A stretch of 61,160 bases of DNA, taken from the NCBI GenBank assembly GCA_016927315.1, contig JAFGMV010000089.1:1-61160 (forward strand), in the 5' to 3' direction. The position numbers and the translations under genes were made by a program. A model generated the notes under the pieces. It ran no database searches. It saw only the letters and a list, made by a program, of their open reading frames with translations, and was not told the DNA's origin. Of the stretch, positions 16,597 to 24,462 are shown one piece after another (within the stretch, counting starts at the first letter, position 1; every line of letters starts with the position of its first letter). This DNA is from Anaerolineales bacterium. Its GTDB lineage: Bacteria > Chloroflexota > Anaerolineae > Anaerolineales > Villigracilaceae.

Positions 16597-17088
16597 ATGG
16601 AAATATCAATCGTAAAAATCGAAAAACCCGAAACGATCAATTTCATTCTCGGCCAATCACACTTCATCAAGACCGTAGAGGATATCCACGAGATACTGGT
16701 TAGTTCCGTTCCCGGGATTAAGTTCGGATTGGCGTTTTGTGAGGCTTCGGGCGCCTGCCTGATCCGCTGGACAGGAACCGATGACAAAATGATCGAATTG
16801 GCCAAGAAGAATGCCGCAGCCATTGGGGCCGGGCATTCTTTTATCATCTTCCTGGGTGAAGGATTTTTTCCAATCAATATCCTCAAAGCCGTCCAGAACG
16901 TACCTGAAGTTTGCAGAATATTCTGCGCAACAGCCAATCCTACCGAAATTGTGGTTGCGGAAACCGACCAGGGGCGCGGTATCCTGGGCGTCATTGACGG
17001 CTTTTCACCAAAAGGAACCGAAGATGATGAAGGGATTTCCTGGCGGACAGGTTTCCTGCGCCAGATAGGTTATAAATTGGGCAAGTAA
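16597..17088 (+). CDS. Adenosine-specific kinase family protein (DUF355)
   Basis: 163 residues, full length for this family, which was structurally characterised as adenosine/AMP-binding. Visible landmarks: VKIEKPETINFILGQSHFIKTVEDIHE at the start, GIKFGLAFCEASG, and the C-terminal FCATANPTEIVVAETDQGRGILGVIDG block, which is the best conserved part. AAGGAGA lies upstream of the ATG. The biological role is poorly defined; assignments as adenosine kinase come from the family and not from this sequence. It lies alone between the HerA-like gene and a phosphoribosyltransferase, both possibly nucleotide-linked. Confidence 0.88.
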   Translation: MEISIVKIEKPETINFILGQSHFIKTVEDIHEILVSSVPGIKFGLAFCEASGACLIRWTGTDDKMIELAKKNAAAIGAGHSFIIFLGEGFFPINILKAVQNVPEVCRIFCATANPTEIVVAETDQGRGILGVIDGFSPKGTEDDEGISWRTGFLRQIGYKLGK

Positions 17089-17177
17089 TTCAATTGATTT
17101 ACTACTTCCCCGAGCCAGGATTTCTTTATTGCTCGCGTTGATATCCGGTATACCTTTCACTTGGTTGGACAGACACC

Positions 17178-17744
17178 GTGGAAAATAACAACAAAAAAAC
17201 AAAAAGCTATGATTATCAGAACCGCCGGGGAGTTGAAAAGATCAGCTGGTCTCAGTTTGTACAACTTTATGAAACACTGGTTGAACTGCTTGAGAAGGAA
17301 AACCTTGACCTGATCGTCGGTGTCGCCCGTGCGGGTTTGTTCCCGGCTACGGCCATATCCTGCGCGCTTCGAAAAGAACTTTACCCGGTTCGGATTACCC
17401 GTCGAATAAACGATGTGGTTCAATCTGAGCGACCTGTCTGGCGCGTAGATATACCAGCCACAGTTGCCGGCCAAAGAGTTGCGGTAATCGATGAGATTGC
17501 AGACTCTGGTGAAACACTGGCAATGGTTGCCTCGCGGGCATGGGAACGCGGCGCCAGCCACGTAGTTACTGCCAGCCTGGTCAGCCACTCCTGGGCCAAC
17601 CCAAAACCAGAATATACTGCTTTGACCAGCGATGCACTCGTGTTATTTCCGTGGGATCAACGCGTTTATATTGACCAAACCTGGCAGGTTCACCCGGAAA
17701 TTCTCTCAGCCTTGAAGAACCAGGAAATCAGGAAGAGTCAATGA
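17178..17744 (+). CDS. Purine/xanthine-type phosphoribosyltransferase
   Basis: 188 residues, GTG start. Type I PRTase fold: ISWSQFVQLYETL at the N-terminus, LIVGVARAGLFPATAIS (first conserved strand and loop) and the PRPP-binding loop VAVIDEIADSGETLAMV. In most members the loop reads DD-x-A/S-DTG-x-T; here it is DEIADSGET, which keeps the acidic pair. The late segment PEYTAL..LVLFPWDQR resembles the Gpt/xanthine PRTase C-terminus. The family adds phosphoribose to a free purine base. It overlaps manA by four bases (ATGA). Confidence 0.85.
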   Translation: MENNNKKTKSYDYQNRRGVEKISWSQFVQLYETLVELLEKENLDLIVGVARAGLFPATAISCALRKELYPVRITRRINDVVQSERPVWRVDIPATVAGQRVAVIDEIADSGETLAMVASRAWERGASHVVTASLVSHSWANPKPEYTALTSDALVLFPWDQRVYIDQTWQVHPEILSALKNQEIRKSQ

Positions 17745-18715
17745 ACAACATGTTCTGCCAGCCAATCTTTTTCATTCCCACCATCAAGGAATATATTTGG
17801 GGAGGACAAAAGCTAAAACCGGTCTTCTCGCCTAAAGATACCAACCCCGACACGCCCCTGGCGGAAGTCTGGGCAATCTATGAAGGCAACCAGATTAAAA
17901 ACGGACCTTTTGCAGGAAAAACACTGGAAGAACTGACCGCCAGCCACAGTTATGAAATTCTGGGGCCTTCGGTTGCCCGGCAAACCTTCGGGCGCTTCCC
18001 ACTGCTGATCAAACTCCTGGACTGCGCCGACTGGCTCTCCATCCAGGTTCACCCAAACGATCAGCAGGCGCTTGAATTGGAAGGCCCCGGTCATCTTGGA
18101 AAAACTGAAGCCTGGCACATATTAGAAGCTGAGCCTGGGGCTCAATTGATCGCCGGTATCAAACCGGGAACATCACCACAGAGCCTGCGCGAAGCCGTCC
18201 GGAACGGCGGGATCACAGATGCAGCCCAATGGCACCAGGTCCAAAAAAACGACACGTTCCTGATGAGAGCCGGAACACTTCATGCCCTGGGTCCCGGACT
18301 GCTGGTCTACGAAGTACAGCAAACCTCTGATATCACATACCGCGTCTATGATTGGGACCGCCCCATGCAGACCGGCCGAGAACTCCACATCGAAAAGTCA
18401 GCAGCGGTTACCGACCCGGAGATTAATATCCAGCCCGAAAGACTGGCTTCCCTCCCCAAGAACGGAATTGCAAAACTGGCCGCCTCGCAGTATTTTCAAC
18501 TGGAGATGCTGGTATCTTCCGGAGAAGATATCCAACAGGATACCGCCGGAGCCGGCTTCCATGCCCTGACAGTGATAGAAGGGCAGACCAGGATACAACC
18601 GGAAGGAAAACCTACCCTGCTGGACAAATATCAATCAGCGATTATACCGGCTGCTTGTGGGAACTATCAACTTTCAGGAACGTTTTGTACCTTGAAAGCA
18701 AGCGTCCCTGCCTGA
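17741..18715 (+). CDS. manA: Mannose-6-phosphate isomerase, class I
   Basis: 324 residues. Type I phosphomannose isomerase interconverts fructose-6-phosphate and mannose-6-phosphate, feeding GDP-mannose synthesis. Evidence: N-terminal KEYIWGGQKLKP, LIKLLDCADWLSIQVHPND with the metal-binding Gln and His (QVHP), LGKTEAWHILEAEPGAQLI with the metal-ligand Glu, and the second cupin region FLMRAGTLHALGPGLLVYEVQQTSDITYRVYDWDR. All four metal ligands appear to be present. It is short compared with long eukaryotic forms, as is normal in Bacillus-type enzymes. Translation is coupled to the PRTase. Confidence 0.93.
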   Translation: MNNMFCQPIFFIPTIKEYIWGGQKLKPVFSPKDTNPDTPLAEVWAIYEGNQIKNGPFAGKTLEELTASHSYEILGPSVARQTFGRFPLLIKLLDCADWLSIQVHPNDQQALELEGPGHLGKTEAWHILEAEPGAQLIAGIKPGTSPQSLREAVRNGGITDAAQWHQVQKNDTFLMRAGTLHALGPGLLVYEVQQTSDITYRVYDWDRPMQTGRELHIEKSAAVTDPEINIQPERLASLPKNGIAKLAASQYFQLEMLVSSGEDIQQDTAGAGFHALTVIEGQTRIQPEGKPTLLDKYQSAIIPAACGNYQLSGTFCTLKASVPA

Positions 18716-18778
18716 TGTGAATGATTGAAGTGTTCGGGCGATCGTCTCCTGCACCCACACAATAGGATGAATGGTTCT

Positions 18779-18807
18779 TTGTAAATTAAAATACTGTTTG
18801 CTAAAAT
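18779..18807 (+). promoter_or_regulatory. Sigma-70 promoter abutting the histidine kinase ATG
   Basis: TTGTAA at 18779-18784, 17-base spacer, extended -10 TGCTAAAAT ending at 18807. The ATG at 18814 is seven bases downstream, exactly where transcription should begin, so a leaderless mRNA is predicted. Confidence 0.65.
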
Positions 18808-18813
18808 ATATCC

Positions 18814-19977
18814 ATGACCACTCGCAGATCACCCAGTCATATCATCCCCAAAGCTTTTCCAGGTATACGCGCCGGGGAAATCCAGGAACTGGTTACCAAC
18901 AGCCAGATACGCACTTATGATCCTGGCACTGTACTGTGCCAGGAGGACATGATCGAGCAAGTCTTTTATATGCTCCTGGAAGGGGAAGTAGAAGTAACAA
19001 AGACCATCAATAAATCGGAGAAACGCTTGCTCAAAGTCCTTATGCCCGGGGACTTTTTTGGTGAAATGGGACTGATCCATAATGCCCCGCGTGCGGCTTC
19101 CGTTACTGCAAAAACAAGGGTGATTGTCCTGGAATTGGAAAAAGAAGCGTTTGATGCAGTCTTGAAGCAAAGCAGCAGCGTCTCACTGGCAATGGTGAGA
19201 GAAATAAGCAACCGACTGCGCCAGAACGACGAAATGGCCGTTGAAGACCTGCGCTTGCGCGCGGGCGAACTGGCGCGCGCCTACCAGCAGTTAGCCGAAC
19301 AGGACCTGGCCAGGCGGGAATTCCTGAGCAGCGTTGCCCATGAACTGCGAACACCGCTGATGGCTGCCAACGGGTATTTACAGCTGGTGCAAAAAGACGC
19401 TATCCCCAGGGATCAGCTTCCCGGTGCAATCGATACAATTGCACGCAATGTACAGCAAATCGTCAAGCTGGTAAACGACATTCTCTTTTTACAGGAACTT
19501 GACCTTGTCCTGCCCGAATTCCAGGAAGTAAACCTGCAGGAGATCGCAGAATCTGTTCAAAAACAATACAAAGAGAAGGCCAGGGATGGTGGAATTCACC
19601 TGTACATCCGCAGTGAACGCGGGATCCCGAATATCTCTGGCGACCCAAAATCACTGGAAAGAGTATTATCCGCCCTGATCGAAAACGCAATCAAGTTCAG
19701 CCCCAAGGGCGGCGATGTCATTATCTGGTTTAAACGGAAACCCGGTCAAATTATCCTGGCTGTTGAAGATCATGGTATTGGCATAGAACCGGAATTGATT
19801 CCCCAGATTTTCAATCGGTTTTACCACCTGGATAAAAAAGAAGACGACCTGTTTGGAGGCCTGGGGCTTGGGCTGGCCATCACCCGCCAGGTGATCAAAC
19901 AACACGATGGAAACATTGGGGTGGAAAGTAAACCCGGCCAGGGCAGTACATTTACGATCACCTTGAAAAGCAGTTGA
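18814..19977 (+). CDS. Cyclic-nucleotide-binding-domain sensor histidine kinase
   Basis: 387 residues, soluble. Residues about 15-135 are a cNMP-binding domain of the CRP fold: PGTVLCQEDMIEQVFYMLLEGEVEV, then GDFFGEMGLIHNAPRAASVTA, the phosphate-binding cassette. A helix follows, then the HisKA dimerisation domain with the H-box SSVAHELRTPL (His176 the phosphoacceptor) and a HATPase_c domain with N-box LIENAIKFS, G1 VEDHGIGIE and G2 GGLGLGLAI. So a CRP-type sensor is directly joined to a kinase core, with no transmembrane segment. No response regulator is adjacent. The ligand could be cAMP, c-di-GMP or other; the cassette alone does not settle it. Confidence 0.92.
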   Translation: MTTRRSPSHIIPKAFPGIRAGEIQELVTNSQIRTYDPGTVLCQEDMIEQVFYMLLEGEVEVTKTINKSEKRLLKVLMPGDFFGEMGLIHNAPRAASVTAKTRVIVLELEKEAFDAVLKQSSSVSLAMVREISNRLRQNDEMAVEDLRLRAGELARAYQQLAEQDLARREFLSSVAHELRTPLMAANGYLQLVQKDAIPRDQLPGAIDTIARNVQQIVKLVNDILFLQELDLVLPEFQEVNLQEIAESVQKQYKEKARDGGIHLYIRSERGIPNISGDPKSLERVLSALIENAIKFSPKGGDVIIWFKRKPGQIILAVEDHGIGIEPELIPQIFNRFYHLDKKEDDLFGGLGLGLAITRQVIKQHDGNIGVESKPGQGSTFTITLKSS

Positions 19978-20005
19978 AATAGAGAAACGGGAATTCAGCC
20001 CACTT

Positions 20006-20503
20006 CTAACTGAAATAAACAACCAACTTCCCTGCCCGGTCGTAACAGGAACGCGCCGCAAAAGCAGGCTCTCCGCGCTTAAGGCTGTGGATGCGCCCAA
20101 GCAGCACGGGTAAGTCTTCCACCACCGGCAGCGCCTCTAGCTGATCCAGTGAAATCCACTCTGCCAGCCCCTCACCTGATAGATCCGGCTCCCCGGTTTC
20201 GCAATCCCCCATAAACACAAACAGGCACACGCCAGGATTTTCCCCCGTATCAACAATTACCGTCCCGCACAGCCATAGATCGACACTCAGCCCGGTCTCC
20301 TCAAGGAGTTCCCGCCTGGCAGCAGCCAGGGCGTCTTCCCCCTGTTCAACATGGCCGCCGAGGCAGTTATATTTTCCGGCCCACAATCGTTTCGTTTCTG
20401 CTCCCTTGAGCAGCAGGTACTGTTCACCCCGGCGCACAAAGATCGCTGTGCGTGGGATCAGCATATACCGGTCTAAACTCACACCCTGATCAGATTTTGG
20501 CAT
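20006..20503 (-). CDS. NUDIX hydrolase
   Basis: 165 residues. The Nudix box GGHVEQGEDALAAARRELLEETGL (G-x5-E-x7-REUxEExGU) is intact at about residues 48-71. NUDIX enzymes split nucleoside diphosphates linked to other groups; the sequence ARSCYDRAGKLVVYFS at the end and the LWAGKYNCLGGHVE context match 8-oxo-dGTPase-like or ADP-ribose-type members, but the substrate is not determinable. It lies just after the aldolase gene on the same strand, 57 bases apart, and converges with the histidine kinase gene. Confidence 0.9.
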   Translation of the reverse strand: MPKSDQGVSLDRYMLIPRTAIFVRRGEQYLLLKGAETKRLWAGKYNCLGGHVEQGEDALAAARRELLEETGLSVDLWLCGTVIVDTGENPGVCLFVFMGDCETGEPDLSGEGLAEWISLDQLEALPVVEDLPVLLGRIHSLKRGEPAFAARSCYDRAGKLVVYFS

Positions 20504-20560
20504 TAGATAGAATCAGGCCCCAAGGGTAATCACCTCAGGGCCCTTATTGTTTGGAAAAGA

Positions 20561-21508
20561 TTAGCTGACCAGATTGCGAACAGCTTCCAACTCGCCGGCG
20601 CTGCCAAGCTTTTCATTCTTTCCAGCAATGAATTTGGCATATTCAGCCATGAAAATCTTCCCGGGACCGCGCAGATCAAACTTTTCAGGATACTCCAGGA
20701 AAAACTCGCGGTGTACGCGGGTCCATACCAGGCGTCCATCCGTATCAATATTGATTTTGGTTACACCCAGTTCTGCTGCCCTTTTGAATTGGTCAGCATC
20801 CACACCTTTAGCGCCTTTCAGATTGCCGCCGGCTTTATTGATGCGCTCGACTTCATCCTGCGGTACAGAACTGGAGCCATGCATAACCAGCGGGAAACCA
20901 GGCAGGCGTTTCTGGATTTCTTCCAGGACATCGAAATGCAGTCCCTGGCTGCCTGTGAATTTGAAGGCGCCGTGGCTGGTGCCTATGGCACAGGCCAGGG
21001 AATCTACCCCGGTGCGCTCCACAAATTCTTTCGCCTGGTCTGGATCAGTCAGTTTGGCATCGGCTTCATCGACGCTGACGTGCTCTTCAACACCACCCAG
21101 CTGTCCAAGCTCAGCCTCAACCACGATACCCTTGGCATGCGCCGCATCAACAACCCGCTTGGTAATGGCGATATTCTCTTCGAACGATTCATGACTGGCG
21201 TCAATCATAACCGAGCTGTAAAAACCGCTGTTGATGCAGTCCATGGAGGTCTCTTCATCCCCATGGTCCAGGTGCACTGCAAAGACCGCATCGGGAAAGA
21301 CCTTGTCTGCAGAACGGATCATGCCCTCCAGCATCAAGGTGTCTGTATAAGAACGGGCGCCCTTACTGATCTGGATAATAAAAGGCGCCTGACTATCCAG
21401 GTTACCCTGGAACAACCCCATACACTGCTCAAGGTTGTTGATATTGTAGGCGCCAATTGCGTATTTGCCATACGCAGCTTCAAATAGTTTTTTGGTTGTT
21501 ACGATCAT
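20561..21508 (-). CDS. fba: Class II fructose-bisphosphate aldolase
   Basis: 315 residues. It catalyses the reversible cleavage of fructose-1,6-bisphosphate to DHAP and glyceraldehyde-3-phosphate with zinc. The zinc and active site segments are visible: FAVHLDHGD (His and Asp), SVMIDASHESFEENI, EAELGQLGGVEEHVS, CAIGTSHGAFKF, VMHGSSSVPQDEV and KINIDTDGRLVWT. The start at 21508 is preferred because AAAGGAGC lies seven bases upstream; an upstream in-frame ATG would add 20 atypical residues. Family members acting on tagatose-bisphosphate exist, so the exact sugar is probable but not certain. Confidence 0.93.
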   Translation of the reverse strand: MIVTTKKLFEAAYGKYAIGAYNINNLEQCMGLFQGNLDSQAPFIIQISKGARSYTDTLMLEGMIRSADKVFPDAVFAVHLDHGDEETSMDCINSGFYSSVMIDASHESFEENIAITKRVVDAAHAKGIVVEAELGQLGGVEEHVSVDEADAKLTDPDQAKEFVERTGVDSLACAIGTSHGAFKFTGSQGLHFDVLEEIQKRLPGFPLVMHGSSSVPQDEVERINKAGGNLKGAKGVDADQFKRAAELGVTKINIDTDGRLVWTRVHREFFLEYPEKFDLRGPGKIFMAEYAKFIAGKNEKLGSAGELEAVRNLVS

Positions 21509-21556
21509 ACTTGCTCCTTTGAGAAGGTTAAATGAGTACAAAAAATACCACCCGCG

Positions 21557-21562
21557 ATTATA
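21557..21562 (-). promoter_or_regulatory. -10 element of fba
   Basis: Perfect TATAAT read on the minus strand, 48 bases before the fba ATG. A weak TTTTGA lies 16 bases upstream. Confidence 0.45.
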
Positions 21563-21844
21563 CCCCATATTGTCCAGATCAAAACTGCGCGGCGCAACCG
21601 CGCAACCCGCTGGGGCAATCTACCGAAAGTCAAAGTTTACCGGTTCACGGTGGCCCTTGATTCAGCTACGTTGATACAAAGCAGATTCTAACAACCGTTA
21701 AAAAGGAGAATAACTGCCCCTTCGAGCAATCTCCAATCCACCGGCGGCTCGAATAAATCCACCCACCGCTCGATAAAAAGCCTCGGGCAGAGGATTGACC
21801 ATAGGAATATCGAGCAGCCGCAGGATAACCGCCAGATAACTGTA

Positions 21845-21873
21845 TTGCGTTCGGTCTCAAGTAAGGCTATAAT
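21845..21873 (+). promoter_or_regulatory. Sigma-70 promoter for the 21960 gene
   Basis: TTGCGT at 21845-21850 and perfect TATAAT at 21868-21873 with a 17-base spacer. Predicted start about 21880, leaving an 80-base leader. Confidence 0.68.
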
Positions 21874-21959
21874 CTACCCATTGCTAATTTATGTGAATAA
21901 CTGCCAGAAGAAAAGGCCGTTGTTTCCCCTCACTCAAACGAACGCAGGAGGTACTGACC

Positions 21960-22484
21960 ATGAGTGACTTGTATGAACGAGTAACGAACGACCAGGATAT
22001 CTTCAAAAAACTTGCCAGCAAGATCCCCGGCTTCAGTGGATACGTTGATCGACAAAATCGTCGCGCTGCAGATAAGCTGCTGCGAGAAACCGTCGCCGGC
22101 GCCTTCGAAAAGCTCTGGAAGCGGGCCTCCGACCTCCAGGTGGACCTGGTTAATGAAGGGAAAATCGAATTCGTTGACGATATGGAAAAAGCCGCCATCC
22201 AGCTGCGCACGTTTATCGATAAAATCCGGACCGCAGCATATGGGTATTCAGGTTTCTTTGATGCAGTTAAGGTCAATGAAGAAGAACTGGCTCAATTGTA
22301 CGCGTTCGATGCCGCTTTCTTTGATGTTGGCGACCAGATTGCCGGCGCACTGGACAACGTCGAGGCCAGCCTTGGAGATCCGGATGGACTGCCGGCTGCT
22401 ATCAGGCACCTGATCACGCTGGCTCGTGAAGCCACACAGACCTTCGACCACCGTTCCGAAGCCATCACCGGCAGCGGACAGTAA
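21960..22484 (+). CDS. Predicted helical cytoplasmic protein, unknown function
   Basis: 174 residues, no signal peptide or membrane helix, acidic overall and almost certainly all-helical. The first third is basic and may bind nucleic acid or lipid (DRQNRRAADKLLRETVAGAFEKLWKR); the rest is acidic (KVNEEELAQLYAFDAAFFDVGDQI). I do not recognise a family. AGGAGG lies eight bases upstream of the ATG, so expression should be efficient, and it has its own strong promoter. It lies 107 bases before a xanthine-dehydrogenase-like gene but there is no direct sign that it belongs to that system. Confidence 0.72.
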   Translation: MSDLYERVTNDQDIFKKLASKIPGFSGYVDRQNRRAADKLLRETVAGAFEKLWKRASDLQVDLVNEGKIEFVDDMEKAAIQLRTFIDKIRTAAYGYSGFFDAVKVNEEELAQLYAFDAAFFDVGDQIAGALDNVEASLGDPDGLPAAIRHLITLAREATQTFDHRSEAITGSGQ

Positions 22485-22591
22485 ACCAAATAACTTTATC
22501 TGTATCGGCTCTTGGCCAGTATCACCCTGGGATATTCCGGTGCATACTGGCATAGAGCTTTTTTGTAATATGGCTGCAGGAGCACCAGATT

Positions 22592-23998
22592 ATGTGGCAA
22601 GACTATTACACAGCCGCAACCCTCGATGAAGCCGTCGATATTATCGAAAAGATTAGTCCTGGGGGGCGTATCGTCGCTGGGGCAACGGACCTGATACTCG
22701 AACTTGAACGCGGATTGCGCCCCGAGGTAAAAAGCCTGGTCGATATCACCCGCATCCCAGCCCTAAACAGGATCACTCTCGACGAAAACGGTGCAATTCA
22801 TCTGGGACCATTGGTCACACATAACCACTGCGTAGCCTCCCCGCTCATAAGGGAGAAAGCATTCCCACTTTGGCGGGCCGCCTGGGAAATAGGCGCTCCA
22901 CAGATCCGTAATCGCGGTACTGTTGCAGGTAACCTGATCACAGCCTCACCGGCCAACGATACAATCACCCCGCTGATGGCCCTGGATGCCTGGGTTGAAC
23001 TCAAATCCAGAACGGGCGCACGACGTATCCCCTTGAAGGATTTCTACCGCGGTGTTCGCCAGACCGTGATGGAACCTAATGAGATTCTGGTCGACATCTG
23101 CTTCCCAGCCATGCAAACCGATCAAAGCGGTACATTTATAAAACTGGCCCTGCGACGCGCCCAGGCAATATCAGTTGTCAATGTAGCGATCCTACTAACC
23201 ACAGAAAAGAAACGCATCTCCCGGGCGGCCATCACCCTGGGCTCGGTCGCCCCAACCATCATCCACGCTCTCGAAGCGGAGAAATCCCTCGAAGGTCAGA
23301 AGCTGGAGGAAAAGACCATTGCCCAGGCAGCAATACTGGCCATGCAGGCCAGTCGACCTATCGATGACATACGTGGTTCTGCTGTCTATCGCCGGGAAAT
23401 GGTGAGGGTCTGTACTGCTCGCGGGCTGAGAACTTTAAGAGACAAAAAAGAACAGGCCGGCCTTCCTTCCGATCCGGTCCTGTTATGGGACCAGGACCAG
23501 GACCTGCAAGCCGTAAGCCGGCGCCACACCACGGGCTCAGCCATCGATACCATCATCAATGGAAAAGAATATACCTTTACAAGCGGGCACGAGAAGACTC
23601 TCCTGCGCCTGCTGCGTGAAGAAGCCAACCTGACCGGCACGAAAGAAGGCTGCGCCGAAGGGGAATGCGGCGCCTGCACAGTCTTCCTGGACGGCAAAGC
23701 AGTGATGGCCTGCCTTATACCCGCACCGAGGGCGCACGGAGCAGAGATTGTAACCATTGAAGGTCTGGGTACGGAGGAACAGCTTCACCCGGTTCAAAGC
23801 GCCTTCGTTCAGGATGCAGCTGTCCAATGCGGTTACTGCACACCGGGCTTTATTATGTCGGCAGCCATGCTGCTGAGAGAAAAGGGGACGCCTACCCGCG
23901 ACCAAATCAACCAGGCGCTGACAGGCAACCTATGCCGCTGTACCGGATACTACAAGATTGTCCGGGCAATCGAAGACGCCAGCAGCCCATCTGCCTGA
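22592..23998 (+). CDS. Molybdenum hydroxylase FAD and [2Fe-2S] subunit, fused
   Basis: 468 residues. Residues 1 to about 285 are a CoxM/XdhB-type FAD-binding domain (GATDLILELERG and GAPQIRNRGTVAGNLITASPANDT, the FAD-binding turns). Residues from about 318 to the end are a CoxS/XdhC-type [2Fe-2S] domain with the plant-ferredoxin cluster motif EGCAEGECGAC..C and the second cluster motif QCGYCTPG..NLCRCTGYY. Together with the molybdopterin subunit at 24463 they make a xanthine-dehydrogenase-like enzyme moving electrons Mo to FeS to FAD. In proteobacterial XdhA the FeS domain comes first; here it comes last. Substrate unknown. Confidence 0.92.
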   Translation: MWQDYYTAATLDEAVDIIEKISPGGRIVAGATDLILELERGLRPEVKSLVDITRIPALNRITLDENGAIHLGPLVTHNHCVASPLIREKAFPLWRAAWEIGAPQIRNRGTVAGNLITASPANDTITPLMALDAWVELKSRTGARRIPLKDFYRGVRQTVMEPNEILVDICFPAMQTDQSGTFIKLALRRAQAISVVNVAILLTTEKKRISRAAITLGSVAPTIIHALEAEKSLEGQKLEEKTIAQAAILAMQASRPIDDIRGSAVYRREMVRVCTARGLRTLRDKKEQAGLPSDPVLLWDQDQDLQAVSRRHTTGSAIDTIINGKEYTFTSGHEKTLLRLLREEANLTGTKEGCAEGECGACTVFLDGKAVMACLIPAPRAHGAEIVTIEGLGTEEQLHPVQSAFVQDAAVQCGYCTPGFIMSAAMLLREKGTPTRDQINQALTGNLCRCTGYYKIVRAIEDASSPSA

Positions 23999-24026
23999 AC
24001 CCAAATAATCAATAAGGAGACGACCT

Positions 24027-24458
24027 ATGGGTAAATACCAAAAATACCAGAAAAGTACTCCCAAACCACGGCCGGAAGAAGTTCACCCGATCTGGCGAGG
24101 TATTGGCTGTTTTATCGGTATCCTTGTGCCCTTGTTGTCATATGGCCTGGCGGTCATATTCATTGATATTGCCCTGAACGAAGGCTGGGCTGGAACGTAT
24201 ATTCCCCACTGGATGTTCAACACACCTTTCCTGCCAAGGTCCATTACCTCTTCCCGTTACCTGTATCCTATATTCTTCCCACTGCTTAAAATCAAACACC
24301 TATATGGCCTGGCGATATTTACCATCCTTTTCTCCATCATCCTGTACGGCTTCCTTTCGCTCTTGTATGCCATACTGTACCGCTTTATTGGACCATCGCG
24401 ATACTCACCGATCGATGCCCCTCCGCCCAATATAAAAGTAAAACGGTATAAGCGTTGA
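24027..24458 (+). CDS. Small three-helix membrane protein inside the molybdenum hydroxylase operon
   Basis: 143 residues with a basic, Lys/Pro-rich start, three predicted membrane helices (about residues 28-48, 78-92 partly, 95-122) and a basic tail (IKVKRYKR). No family is recognised. A strong AAGGAG lies upstream of the ATG. It sits between the FAD/FeS gene (28 bases) and the molybdopterin-subunit gene (four bases), so co-expression is likely. A membrane protein at this position is not part of the standard enzyme; it could anchor the soluble enzyme or be an unrelated passenger. Confidence 0.75.
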   Translation: MGKYQKYQKSTPKPRPEEVHPIWRGIGCFIGILVPLLSYGLAVIFIDIALNEGWAGTYIPHWMFNTPFLPRSITSSRYLYPIFFPLLKIKHLYGLAIFTILFSIILYGFLSLLYAILYRFIGPSRYSPIDAPPPNIKVKRYKR

Positions 24459-24462
24459 TAAA

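Larger units (their letters stand above)
21509..21959. other. Divergent intergenic region between fba and the 21960 gene
   Basis: 451 bases without a supported gene. It holds the fba -10 (TATAAT on the minus strand at 21557-21562), a 7-bp hairpin, TGCGCGG/CCGCGCA, at 21586-21604, and a good sigma-70 promoter on the plus strand at 21845-21873. The middle (21605-21840) shows nothing I can name. Confidence 0.5.

Noticed and set aside
20519-20550. AAGGG/CCCTT repeat between the NUDIX and aldolase genes as a terminator
   Set aside because: Short arms, long loop, and the T-rich side is on the strand with no upstream gene.
20574-21487. Long plus-strand frames opposite the class II aldolase
   Set aside because: They are opposite a strongly conserved aldolase gene and contain no family motif.
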